In this document: positions 38,034-49,800 of the stretch, piece after piece
Numbering within the stretch: position 1 is the stretch's first letter
Layout of the letters: every line of letters begins with the position of its first letter
Assembly (NCBI GenBank): GCA_021292105.1
Contig: CM037870.1
Span: 42,860,576 to 42,924,575 of the forward strand
Direction: 5' to 3'
DNA from: Anadara kagoshimensis
Lineage: Eukaryota > Mollusca > Bivalvia > Arcoida > Arcidae
DNA length: 64,000 bases
Notes under the pieces: generated by a model
The model's database searches: none
What the model was told of the DNA's origin: nothing
What the model saw: only the letters and a program-made list of their open reading frames with translations
Position numbers and translations under genes: made by a program

Positions 38034-39091
38034 TGTTTTACCTTATTTATCATTCCGTCGTTTTGAACATAGCTCTAGATTATTTTGGTCATGTGCCTAA
38101 TGGCCGAAACAAATACAACACACGTCTTTATAACCATAGTAGACTTGAACGTTATGAAGTAAAATTTATCAATGAAAATTATATATTTATATACCGAATA
38201 AACGACAATTGAAAATTTCATATTTCATAATCAAGACACTTTTTCCTATTCCTTCCAGTTTTCAGTGTCTATACAAGAGAAAAAAATTCAGAAATGATTC
38301 AAACTGACCAATCAAATCTATTTATTTGTCCAGATCGGTACAGTTTTAGTGCGCAAGCTTAAGGTTCCTATTTATGTACTTTTTAATTGTTAATTGTTTG
38401 ATTTTAGTGCAATTTCAATACAAAGTCTGAATTTATAGTTCTTTCAATTTTAGAAAAATCGTCAAAACGGAAAAAAAAATCCGTCAAATTTCAGCTTTTC
38501 ATTTTTTCCGTCCGTCATTCCGTTTTTATGCTACAAATCCGTCGAATTGGTCAGTCTGTGTGATAAAATATGAAAGGAAAATGTACTTCCGCTATATTGG
38601 TTACATATCAAGGGAGTGCTGGGTAAAATTCTTTGATCTTGCAATCAGGTTAACTTTTAAAAATTATAATAATAGTAATTTAGTTGTAAAATATTTCATG
38701 CATTTATTACTTAAAGTTTATTATTGCTAAATAATTTAGAGAAGGATACCAGTCGTATCCGTCCGGTATTGTTAAATAGGATTTGAACTTATAAAGCGGG
38801 TTTCGTCACATGCAATCGGAATCTACCCATTTATTACCAGTGATAATAAAGACTTATTAGTAACAATACGTGGGAATGGCAATAGATGTAACAATAAATA
38901 AATAAATAAAAAATAAATAAATAAATAAAATGTTAATGTGAATGGCATCAAATGCGTACAGAAAGAAGACAAAAAAATAAATAAAGAAAACCTGCTGCTG
39001 TTGGGAGAGAAAACAATTAATGCATTTTTAAATCCAATGTGCATAGATTACTAACATCAAGAAGAATATTGGTGTTATCAATTCATAATAA

Positions 39092-39150
<59 letters not shown>

Positions 39151-39690
39151 ACGTCAATGTGTATATTTCAAACACCTTACTAAATCAATTATTTTGAAAT
39201 AAAATCAAGTATTTTCCTGGATGACAATGCAATTCTTTGATAGATAGTGGTTTGTTACAAGTTACTTCTTATGACGTGGTTGTATTACCTGTAGTTAAGG
39301 AAAATGTTAAAATTTATGTTAATCATTTTCCTAGAAAATGTAAACTAAATAAAAATAAAAAACAAACACACTTATAAAATACATTAAATGTTTCACTTCT
39401 TTAATTTTAGCATGGTTGTAAATTAAGTGTGACGGTCGGGTGCCCTCCAATAGCATTATAATCACGCCATTAGATTTTTACTCCAGGGCCCGTTCACCGT
39501 CGGGAATGTTTTTATGTCGGTAGTCCCAATATGCATTTGTAGGTTTTTGTCTTATTTTTACTTGTATTGTTTGGTTTTTTAGTTGTGTTGGCTGTTGCCA
39601 AGTACATGTTTGCAAATTCTTCAATATAATGAACAATTGGCATAAACCATGTGGCTAGTTTACAGATCAGTGGCCAGTTAACTGATACAT
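38034..39690. other. No gene seen; simple repeats
   Basis: AT-rich sequence with an (AAAT)n tract at about 38,888-38,930 and a (TA)n(TG)n tract at 39,092-39,145. Open frames of 60-80 codons here overlap transposon ends or simple repeats. Confidence 0.5.
39092..39145. repeat. (TA)n(TG)n compound microsatellite
   Basis: About eight TA units are followed by about nineteen TG units. Confidence 0.95.
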
Positions 39691-39691
39691 T

Positions 39692-39828
39692 CAGTGTGTA
39701 GGTACAACCCTCAGTATCAGGTCGAGTCTTTTTTCGTAGCCGTATCACTACGAGTTGCACGACGAGTAGTGATACAGCTACGAAAAAAGAACGAGACCTG
39801 ATACGAAGGGTTGTACCTACACGCTGTG
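39692..39828. repeat. Near-perfect 137-bp palindrome (hairpin)
   Basis: The arms are about 64-67 bp and nearly perfectly complementary (CAGTGTGTAGGTACAACCCT on the left, AGGGTTGTACCTACACGCTG on the right), separated by about six bases. Arms include CGTAGC and GTATCACTAC. A looser inverted pair (TTTTATCTAACATT at 39,840 and AATGTTAGATAAAT at 40,048) lies to its right, so this may be the hairpin part of a larger MITE-like unit. It could fold as RNA or extrude as a cruciform. Confidence 0.85.
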
Positions 39829-40062
39829 TATATAATATTTTTATCTAACATTTCCAATTATGTTATTTAAAATAATAAAAAAAACAATACCACTGAACTA
39901 TGTTATGACATAATTTTGTTCTACATTCTCCCTAATGACGTCACAATGAGAACGTGCACGTGCACTTTACCTACCACAGTGTGGTGATACAAGATTCTGT
40001 ACCATGCGTGTTGATAAAACTTGTATTTCGTAGAAAAACTAGTATAATGTTAGATAAATACC

Positions 40063-41700
40063 GGTAAATGAAGCCTTGTCATTTGATTTATTGATAAACC
40101 ATAAATGAAACAAATCTCAAGAATGCACGTTCTTTATGGTGTCTAAAATATTAGAATAAAGATGATAGATAGCAAAATAAATTACTGTTCTGCATACATG
40201 CTTACAATTGCAATAAGCCTCAAAAATGCTTTGTAGAGTAATGTTACCGAACAATCTCATAGTCTTGAGTTGTATAATCATATGCGTCCCACGAAAGCGT
40301 GTTTATCATGCACCTCTAATTGTATTTGCTGCGACATGCTCTTGGTTGTTCCGGTTATTGTCAAGAACATATGGTTCAGCTACTAGCAAAATCAGCGGTA
40401 TTACTAGTACAATCAATCGTAAAATAATTTAATTCAGGGGACATCTGCATTGTAAATGTCGAAGAAAAACATGACACAAACAAAATATAAATTAATTATA
40501 CTGTCATGTTCTACTTTGGAAATTTGTAAAAAAAAAAAAAAAAAAAACAACATGTAATTGCATATTACAATGATAAAAATTTCAAAGTTTTCTACAAATT
40601 TATGTGTCTTTGTTAATGTGAGAAAAATTAGCTTGGTGTAGTAAAATAAAACCAGGCGTCCTAGATAAAGAACACTTTCTTCTATTGTAAATTATAATTA
40701 TGTCTATACATTGAATACAATAAATGCGAGGTATTGTAACAGTTACATACTGTATCATGCCTAACATGCAGTTAAGTTGTGAAGTAAAATGCATGACCGT
40801 TACTTCATAATCAATCAATGGTAGCAATGCGTGTTTATTTGTCTTTTTTTGTCTTGTTTATCATTTACTTGTTTTAGAGTTCATTCTTGATTGCGTTACT
40901 TGTTTTTCAGTTGCGAATTTCTTATAAACAATATTTAAAAGTGGGATATGATAGTACTAATAGACCGATCGCAAGTCGCCGTTTTCCTGCAGTGACCAAA
41001 TCTTAATTTATCAAAATCTGCAAATCAATTTACTAGACTGTAAAAGGGGATAGAGAAGAAAAATGTCTTGTGTCGATAGGAGTGGCGACAAAGTTATTCG
41101 GGGTATTCATGATGGAGTTTTTAGTTATAGTTATAGCTTTATAGTTAGCACGAAAATTCAAAGCATTAGAAAACACAAGGCATCTCGTCTTACTTAGTTG
41201 GTCAAACTTGAGTACACACACAAACAACCGCCGAATTACATGAATATAACGAACACGTACGCTTACAACGAATACATGGTTAGTACGAAGTCAAATATTG
41301 GACCCAACTGCTTATTTATAGCAATATAACGAAGTTAAAAATAGAGTCCCCAGGGTTTTGTTATAAACGTGTTTTACTGCTTATTTAGCTTAAAAATATG
41401 AAGGTTATCGACACTATAGGTGTTTTATACATGCATAACGTTACTATGCAATATTCACTTATGCGTATCCAAAACCAAATTGCCGAATACATTACACTAA
41501 CCACAATGAACAATAAAGGGAAATTATGCATTAACAAAAGGTAACTTTATTTTTATTTACAATTTAAATATCAAATAAAATGTTTCAATGGCTGTCTTAT
41601 TTTTTTTATCTGTCCATGGACGCTGAACATTGTATGCTGATATGCCTAATGTTGCGTATATTAAGCATAATTTGCAATAAGAAGACTTGTGTTGGTGGTT

Positions 41701-41707
<7 letters not shown>
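40063..41707. other. No gene seen
   Basis: AT-rich non-coding sequence with a poly-A run at about 40,528-40,546. Short open frames lack splice-compatible neighbours or recognisable domains. Confidence 0.45.

Positions 41708-41742
<35 letters not shown>
41708..41742. repeat. Poly-A run of 35
   Basis: An uninterrupted A tract, possibly a retrocopy tail on the plus strand. No retrotransposed body was recognised upstream. Confidence 0.9.
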
Positions 41743-41744
<2 letters not shown>

Positions 41745-42183
41745 TCTCGCACATATGGTCTTATATTTATATAACAATAAATTATAGCTTCATCTTTACC
41801 GTATGGCATATAAAATACATCAGCCTATCCTATTATGCCAACGCTTTGTCACGATGAAGGTTTATAATGAACTGCTGTTCTAGTATTGTGCCAACAGTTT
41901 GGAGACCCAAGACGCTTACGGTTCTGAAGCACGTGTCTAACATTGACATCTTGATTTCTGATACATGCTTTGTAATACCATTGCTTTTAACATGCTGCAT
42001 TATGGATACAACTGTATGCAGCAAATAATAAGACATGCAAAATAACAAAAACATTTTAACTAAACTCAACACAATTCTGTAAATGCCTATCAAGAATCTG
42101 GACCCTGCTGTCGTAGTCTTTAATTGCACAAAGTGTGCGCAATTGTTTGTTGATTTGTTAGTTGATTCGTATTCATGTAGCCA

Positions 42184-42215
42184 GCGACATTTTAATCTGT
42201 ATTAAATGTCGCTGA
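42184..42215. repeat. Short hairpin
   Basis: AGCGACATTTTAAT, a four-base loop CTGT, then ATTAAATGTCGCT form a 13-bp stem with one bulge. Function unknown. Confidence 0.6.
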
Positions 42216-42619
42216 TGTAGCAGAATATATATATGCAGAATTTAAATCTAAGAGAAGAGTGGTGCCATATCATTCAACTCTACATACAGATATAGACATG
42301 ACTTATATTTTATTAATCCTAAATTTGGAGACAACGTGAATGGCATTCATCCTTAAGAGTTTGAAATAGGATACGACTGATTTTTCAATGTCTGTTTCAA
42401 ATTCAACTTCAATTACAACACCCATGAAAGGCTACATTTGAAGCTATACAGCAAAACTGATTCAAATTTACCCAAATAAGAAAACAGGTCAACTTTTTTC
42501 TATGCATTATTATACCTGCTTCTTTGTGGCGTATGTGTATCATAATCAATACGCTTTGCTAGTTTTCTCGCACAACAGGAACGTTACACAATAAGCGACA
42601 AGTTGCTTCCAATTTAATT

Positions 42620-42845
42620 GACTCATGAATTTGCCGCAAGCCTTGGCTTATCAAGGCCCTTTAGATACACTTATCATAAGTGTTATTGTGTATAATGTCT
42701 CTTTATCAAATATTTGAAGTCTAATTGTTCCATGTTCATTCTCAAGGTTCCCTGGTTGAAGTTCAGGGGCTCAATTTAATATGCCAGTTCTAAGTTTTTA
42801 CTTTGCTTTTTAGGACTGTGGAAATGCATCAGAATTTATATGTTT
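42620..42845 (+). mobile_element. Foldback family B, single right arm with inner region
   Basis: CAAGCCTTGGCTTATCAAGG and CCATGTTCATTCTCAAGG, then TTCCCTGGTTGAAGTTCAGG and TTTTTACTTTGCTTTTTAGG, match the family in order. The GGGTAAGC core is missing. Confidence 0.55.
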
Positions 42846-43726
42846 GATTTCATGTTTTAGGGATGTGTTGTAACTCAATCTGGTCTTAAAGTGTGTGTTG
42901 CTAAACAATGTTACTTTCTACATTTCATTGAACAAAAAAGTTGAAGAACTTGCATTTTTATACGAAGTGGTTATTGCCCCGTACGTGTCACAAATGTGTT
43001 ATTACCACGTATTTTTATACCCGTATTTTATAGTATACATGTAATGGGCTTTATAACTTTATGATTGGCTATAAATACTTCAATAGTATATTTAATAGAA
43101 ACTTGTCATCTTTGGTTCAAATAATAGATTATTTTGATAAAAAACGTAAATACGGTTTTAGATCCGCCATTTTGTTTTCGGCAGTTCATCACAAACAATC
43201 ATTAAGACCACAACTTTTTGGAAAAATATCAATAAAATTTTGTTTTAATTCAAGAATCCTATTCAATCGATGTATGAAGTGAAAGTTGAGACATCTTTGC
43301 AAAACTTCTTTAAACTTAGATCTCATATCAGGAGCTCTCAGATTCTGACAATGCACAAAGGTAAATCTGATAATGTACCTTGCTGGAAACTGCACAAAAG
43401 TGTTTATTTTCAAAATTAATGACTTGCCGTGTTAATATGTTCAATATTTTGTCACAAGAAGTTGAACCTACTCATTTCTACTTGAAGTAATCACACAAGT
43501 ATCAATTCTTTTGTTATTCTAACCTTTTGTTCTGAAAACTAAAGATTTTGGAATTCAAGACACCCAATCAAAATCCAGCACCAATTTTTGTAGTAAACAA
43601 ATGTTCTACAGAGCAATGGTGCTTCTCAGATGAATTTATTGCACTTTAGTTTTAACAGAATATTATATGACAGTAATTTGGATAATTCGCTTACTGGGTA
43701 TTACTTCACACTAGTGGAGCAACGGT
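42846..43726. other. No gene seen
   Basis: AT-rich; short open frames only. I see no repeat family or exon here. Confidence 0.4.
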
Positions 43727-44490
43727 GTTATATACGAATTATAGTCATTTCGTACCATGACCATTTCGTACCATCCATTTCGTACCATATCAACTACCAT
43801 TTCGTACCATGTCCATTTCGTACCATGACCATTTCGTACCATAATCTTTGACCATTTCGTACCATACACTCAAGCCATTTACCATTTACTACCATTTCGT
43901 ACCATATTCTTCAATGAAAACTCAATAAGACGAACAACTTCAAATAAAAAACACTTGGACTTAGAGAATCTATGTTAAAAAACGATATTTTTTGCTGAAC
44001 TAGGGACATCAGATCTAAAACAAAGACCGGGTCACAAATTTTCCAAATGATAAAGTGGAGAATCTGATCAATCTTATCAACGTTCTTTTTCTTCCTGTTA
44101 TTCATATCAGGCTAATTAATACATGTATTAATAAGTAACACTTTAAAAAAAATCTTATCAATAAAGAACCTTTTTTTAAAATAAAATCAACAAATAATGT
44201 CATTATATTTTATAAATATGATACAAAATGGTAGTATTTTCCGGCATGTGCAGATTTTGAATGCACTATTTTAATAAAATTTGCAAGTCATTTCGTACCA
44301 TAGAAATGGAAAATTTGGGTACGAAATGGTCATGGTACGAAATGGTCATGGTACGAAATGGTCATGGTACGAAATGGTCATATGGCATGGTACGAAATGG
44401 ACAGAGTTGGGTACGAAATGGTAAATTTGGGTACGAAATGGTCATGGTACGAAATGGTTATGGTACGAAATGACTAGCTTCGTTATATAC
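43727..44490. mobile_element. Foldback element whose arms are tandem copies of an about 16-bp motif
   Basis: The left arm (43,747-43,905) is a run of CATTTCGTACCATGAC-type units. The right arm (44,288-44,473) is a run of the reverse complement (GGTACGAAATGGTCAT). Outer ends GTTATATACGAATTATAG and CTAGCTTCGTTATATAC are imperfect inverted copies. The 380-bp centre is AT-rich. Foldback transposons with repeat-built arms are known in animals, and this has that architecture. The repeat-derived open frame at 44,261-44,473 is not a gene. Confidence 0.75.
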
Positions 44491-44728
44491 ACCAGTCAAG
44501 ATTCTTTATATTGTTCAGGGCTGCTTAGTTCATGGACGGTGGAAGAATCAAACTTAGACTTGTGGTGAACTTTTTTATTTCATTTTACATTTATGATTTA
44601 TATTTTAGTATTTTCTATAATTTGTGTAACATATAAATTATTTCATGTTGATTCAAACAAAACCTTTATTATAACAATTTAATTAAATATAAAATACTAG
44701 TATAAAGAATCTAAGATGTTCTAGTATT

Positions 44729-45025
44729 GTCTGTCAGTGATATTGTGGCAGAGTGTTAATAAATATGGAAGAGTATCATGTATATAGCCTAAGATAGGGA
44801 TATATAAAGGTGGAGTTGATGAATGAATGCATAAACATGAATATACATACCAGTATACAATAACACAGTATTAATATAGTCCGTCAGCAACATTGTGGCA
44901 GAATGTTTATAAACATGGAAGAGTCTATATCATGTAGATAGCCTAAGATAGGGATATATAAAGGTAGATTTGACAAATGAAGGCGTAAATATACGTATAC
45001 ATATAACACCGTATTAATATCTATT
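44729..45025. repeat. Two tandem copies of an about 152-bp sequence
   Basis: Copies at 44,729-44,880 and 44,881-45,025 share ATTGTGGCAGA(A/G)TGTT, CATGGAAGAGT and GCCTAAGATAGGGATATATA. The second copy's left end is also the inverted partner of 45,043-45,081, where the 60-bp array begins. Confidence 0.8.
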
Positions 45026-45067
45026 GGTGTATAATAAACTCGCCTGTGTTTATAAACACTCTGCCAT

Positions 45068-45606
45068 AATATCGCTGATGGACTATAAATGGGTGTCTCG
45101 CCTGGCTCTGTAGTGATCAATGTTAACAATATCGCTGACGGACTATAAATGGGTGTGTCACCTGGCACTATAGTGATCAATGTTAACAATATCGCTGATG
45201 GACTATAAATAGGTGTGTCGCCTGGCACTGTAGTGATCAATGTTAACAATATCGCTGACGGACTATAAATGGGTGTGTCACCTGGCACTATAGTGATCAA
45301 TGTTAACAATATCGCTGACGGACTATAAATGGGTGTGTCGCCTGACACTGTAGTGATCAATGTTAACAATATCGCTGATGGACTATAAATAGGTGTGTCG
45401 CCTGGCACTGTAGTGATCAATGTTAACAATATCGCTGACGGACTATAAATGGGTGTGTCGCCTGACACTGTAGTGATCAATGTTAACAATATCGCTGACG
45501 GACTATAAATGGGTGTGTCGCCTGACACTGTAGTGATCAATGTTAACAATATCTCTGACGGACTATAAATGGGTGTGTCGCTGGCACTGTAGTGATAAAT
45601 CTTAAC
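45068..45606. repeat. 60-bp minisatellite, nine copies
   Basis: The unit starts AATATCGCTGACGGACTATA, then AATGGGTGTGTCGCCTGGCA, then CTGTAGTGATCAATGTTAAC. Copies differ at a few positions that alternate in sets (GATGG with AGGTG; GACGG with GTCACC; GACGG with CTGACAC), so the array grew by block duplication. Since 60 is a multiple of 3, the minus strand has an open frame (45,549-44,884) repeating a 20-residue motif. I treat this as a by-product. Confidence 0.95.
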
Positions 45607-45629
45607 AGAGTTATCATGTAGACACAGCT

Positions 45630-46105
45630 GATAATCAGATTAAGGTATCCTTGGCAACTATGATGTGTTTATTTTGGGTGCTTATTAATGCAGCCAATTA
45701 ATGATGGATTTACAGATCCTCCCAGACATATAAGTCCACTTAACCAAGTTTCACCAAAATTCAATCAATATTATCGGAGTTATTATCTGGAAATCATCAA
45801 CCAATCAGATTGCAGTATCCTAATTAGTTATGCATGGATTTTATCGCACAAAAAAATTGACTGAGGTACTCATGTCATATATATACTGATGAAGTATCGA
45901 GAAAATCTGATCAGTATTACTGGAGTTATAAACTGAAAGCCAGTAACCAATCACATTGCAGTATCCCCATTAATTATATGTATGCACATATTTTTGTCAC
46001 CCATCACACTTGACCGAGGTAATTTGGTAATAAGTATACTGAACAAGTTTAACCAAGTTCCTGGAAATCTGATCAATATTAGAGGGGGTTATCATCTTCA
46101 ACTCT
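45630..46105. repeat. Diverged tandem repeat, about 150-170 bp period, three copies
   Basis: Blocks AATCAGATTAAGGTATCC (45,632), AATCAGATTGCAGTATCC (45,804) and AATCACATTGCAGTATCC (45,950) recur, as do CTGATCA.TATTA..GG.GTTAT blocks at about 45,765, 45,910 and 46,070. The copies are old. Confidence 0.65.
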
Positions 46106-46843
46106 AACACAGCCATCACAGGTTTAGTAGTGATAATAGTGATCCCCTGCAAGTTTTGCAAGCAAAACAAAAATATAATCAAAATATTTAATTTATCTGA
46201 TACATGTGCAATACATTTAATTGCTATCTATGCTTAATTTACTACAATTAAAAACCTTTATAAGGCTTAGATGACAAGGCTAAAATTCATGTTTAAACAG
46301 CCTCATTGAAAAGTCAGCCACAACAGAATCAACAAATGTATCCAAAAAATAATTACACCAATCCTCTTCAGATATGAAAAAAATTGGACTTTCTTAATAA
46401 ATAGAATAATGGTCTGTACATTGGCTAACAGGCTACATGTAGACATTGAACTCTTGATAATCATCTAATAAATAGAATATTCTAAAAATACTATTAAGAA
46501 TGTTTTCAATTTTTATAGTACTTTGACACTATAACAATCACAATAATAAACTTGCATCTGATGAAATTGTCGGCATTATTCCCGGCAGGTGTATCTTTCC
46601 TTTTCAGACAGAAGTCTACTTTTCTAAATAAGGATCATCCATGCACTGATGTATATGATACCCTTTGACATTTTGAGGATCCATGTTCTCACTGATTACA
46701 AATATTGCACACATTGACAATTTTCTATTTAATGGGGGTTATTCCTTGAATATTCCTTCAACCATTTGAAACACATCAACCTCAGCAGGTGTTAAAGTGG
46801 TACATGTGTGAAGACCATTAGATATAAAAGATAACCTATTCTA

Positions 46844-49800
46844 CTAGAAAAATTTAACACCCTCATTTCCATCAAAGTTTATGATTTCAGCCTTCCCCTG
46901 TTGTTCTAAAGTCTGTAATGCTCTTAGAAGTAACCATTTTTCTAGTCCATGAAATTCTGAGAAATAAAATAATAAATCTATATCAAATAATGTTAAAACT
47001 AATTTAGAATTACCTGAAATTTATGACAAATAATTATTGGGTAGTGGGAAAACCTTATTGAGTGAAACCTTAAAATACTGAAACAAAGTGGGGTTTTATT
47101 TCAAGGCCAAAAAATGTTTCAAAATCAGTTTTAAGATGGGAGAAAGCCTGAGAATACAAGTCACTTCTGGGATTGTGGAGGAAACATGAGTACTGGTACT
47201 TTATTTTCACTGTGTCGAATTTTCACGGTTTGAATATGGCTAGCATATTTATGGTGTCATATTTTCGCGGTCTTATCTGATTAAAGGAACACTTCTTTAG
47301 GAAGATTAATGGGCTGGTATTTTCGCTACTGTTTTATTTTCGTGGGAATACACTGTGCTGCGAATATAGCGAAAAATAAAACTACAGCGAAATATAAGCA
47401 TTATACAGTATCTTATCTTTTTGCATGGCTGATTCTTTTGGGGTTTTTTAATGAAACTCATGCTCATTTCGAAAAATTATTTTAATTTGATCCATTTAAA
47501 ATTTCAAGTCCCATAATATTTTAATACATGTATATGTATGACAATATTCAGCTCTATTTGTTTTGTTCTTATCTTCACAATACAGGCAGAGAATACAGAG
47601 TAGGGTACTTATTTGTTTATCACACTACATGCATATACATGACACAATGGTAGACACTTTCCTCCACAAATGCCTCAGAAGAATTTTAAAAATCTACTGG
47701 CCACAGAAAGTATCAAATGAAGAAGTAAGAACAAGAGCCATGGCAGAAAAGATCAGCACTACAATCAAAAGAAGAAGGTGAAAATGACTGGGCCACGTTT
47801 TGAGAATGGGAAACAACAGGTATACAAAACTGGCACTTTCCTGGACACCAGAGGGGAAGAGGAAAAGAAGACAACCCAAAGAGACTTGGAGAAGAACCAT
47901 TGAAAAAGCAAGAAAAGAGCTGGGATACAATTCATTGACTGAGGTAACAAAAGCAGCGACAGAGGAAAATGGAGAGAACTTGTAAACGGCCCAATTCTCC
48001 TCACGGAGAAACTGAAATAAGTCAGTCAAGTCATATATATGTATATGCAAAATTGGTAAAAAAAATATGTATGTAACAGCTAAACGAGAATTTTTATTAT
48101 TTTCCTACGCTTATAAACATTTTCATAAATGTTTAAAACTACATTAAACATACAAACAGTTTATGATCTGTATAAATTCCTTGATGCCAATTTATTTATT
48201 ATTTTCCATTAACAAGCTGTGACAACATGTGTAGTTTGTCACAAATTACCAAAAAACATAGGAAGTTTGTATTAACTGGCTAAATGAATGAATGAATGAA
48301 TGAATGAATGAATGAATGAATGAATGAATGAATGAATGAATGAATGAATGAATGGGTTCTATGTCCAAGTCAAGAATATTTCATTCATATATGATCGGGA
48401 CGCCACCAGCTACAGATGAAGTGACAGAAATTTGGAACTTTGCAGCAAGCTCAGGGCAATGTGCTGGGAGGGTTCTTTAATGTGCCACAACTGTCATGAC
48501 ATCAGACAGCAATTTTTAAGGACTCTTCCGAACTGACAAAGGAACCTGTGACTTTCATTTCTAATTGCTGAGTGCTTGGCCAAAGAACAGTCACTACCTA
48601 TTTTCAAGTCCTGGTCAGTCCCCAGTACAGTTTTAAACCACAACCTCCCACTTGGTAATTAATCAACACTTGACTATTGAAATTGTATAAATTAATCAAG
48701 TACAAACCTTCCCCTTCTGAATCATCACCATTTGAGAGTTCATACAATGTACAAACTGTGTTTGTCATACTTTTACTGGTTACCTAAAAAATAATAATAA
48801 TAAATGCATGCTGTAACAAGTGCTGAATATATATCAGCCAAGCCTTCCGTGACATGGGACCTTGTTTGTTTCAAGTTCCCATTCGAAAGAACTGTGACTT
48901 TCATTTCATAATGCCGAGTGCTTGGCCAAAGAACAGTCACGAACCACTTTCAAGAAGTGGGTCAGACCAAGTCCGGGTTTGTACCCACTAGCTCCCACTT
49001 ATGAGTGGAGGTTATATCACTATATGCACCATTTCTACACAATAAAAGGATAAAACTTTTCAGTTGAATGGCTTTCATATACTGTCTAATAATTCCTTTT
49101 ATGTACTGTATTACTAAAACAGCTTCCAAGTAGCTTCTTTGGAGAGTTAAAATGCAGAGGCATATCAAATGGATATTCCTATGTAGGTAAAATCCAGATA
49201 TTTCACTTTTTACTTTGTCTTCATCCTGATAATTACCTTTAATCACCTTTATCTCAAACTTTTGGTATGTTGAGCTATTTTAATGTCCAGGCAGAATTAG
49301 CAATAACAATATACAATTCTAAAGTGGAGTAATGGTGTTTTATGCCCGACTCAAAATTATATCACAAACATGAAGGCAGTGAGTTCTGGGATGGTGGAAG
49401 AAACTAGAGAGCTCAAAGAAGACAACCAACCTTTGACAAGTGCATTGGAAAGCTTTCTGACCTTTCTCACACAGAGATTTGTCTATAGTGGATTCAAACC
49501 TTGGCAGTGACAGGTGTCGTGATCCTTAAGCGAAATTACAAGCTTTCTCACACTAGGATGTACCTTGAGTGCCATTCACACTAGGCAGTGAGAGTCACTT
49601 TCATCTGTGAGATACAATTGTAGTTGAACACCGAAAGTGACAGACAAAAGCACATATTACAATATCCAATACACAAATATGTATTGGCCCAATTCTTCAC
49701 CAGGAGAGATGGAATTAAGTCAAAGTAAGTCAAACACAAATGTATTTGTCTTTGACAATTTGAGTTGGCATATGCAGATAAATTTCAAGGTTAATTTAAT

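Noticed and set aside
39512..39760. 82-codon minus-strand frame
   Set aside because: Its N-terminal third lies in the 137-bp palindrome and there is no domain or splice support.
41557..41809. Frames made of Phe or Lys runs around 41.7 kb
   Set aside because: They are translations of the 35-base poly-A run.
41833..42129. 98-codon minus-strand frame with a hydrophobic stretch
   Set aside because: No homology I recognise, no splice-compatible neighbours, and AT-rich sequence makes one hydrophobic run unremarkable. It is left out for lack of support.
44261..44473. 70-codon frame with repeated GTKW/VRNG motifs
   Set aside because: It lies entirely in the short-repeat arm of a foldback element.
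44884..45549. 221-codon repeat protein on the minus strand
   Set aside because: It is open only because the 60-bp unit is a multiple of 3. There are no flanking exons, and the non-repeat end has no recognisable domain.
47563..47985. Novel basic nuclear protein
   Set aside because: The RRKRRQPKETWRR region is the known tail of non-LTR reverse transcriptase proteins. It is truncated and broken by a stop.
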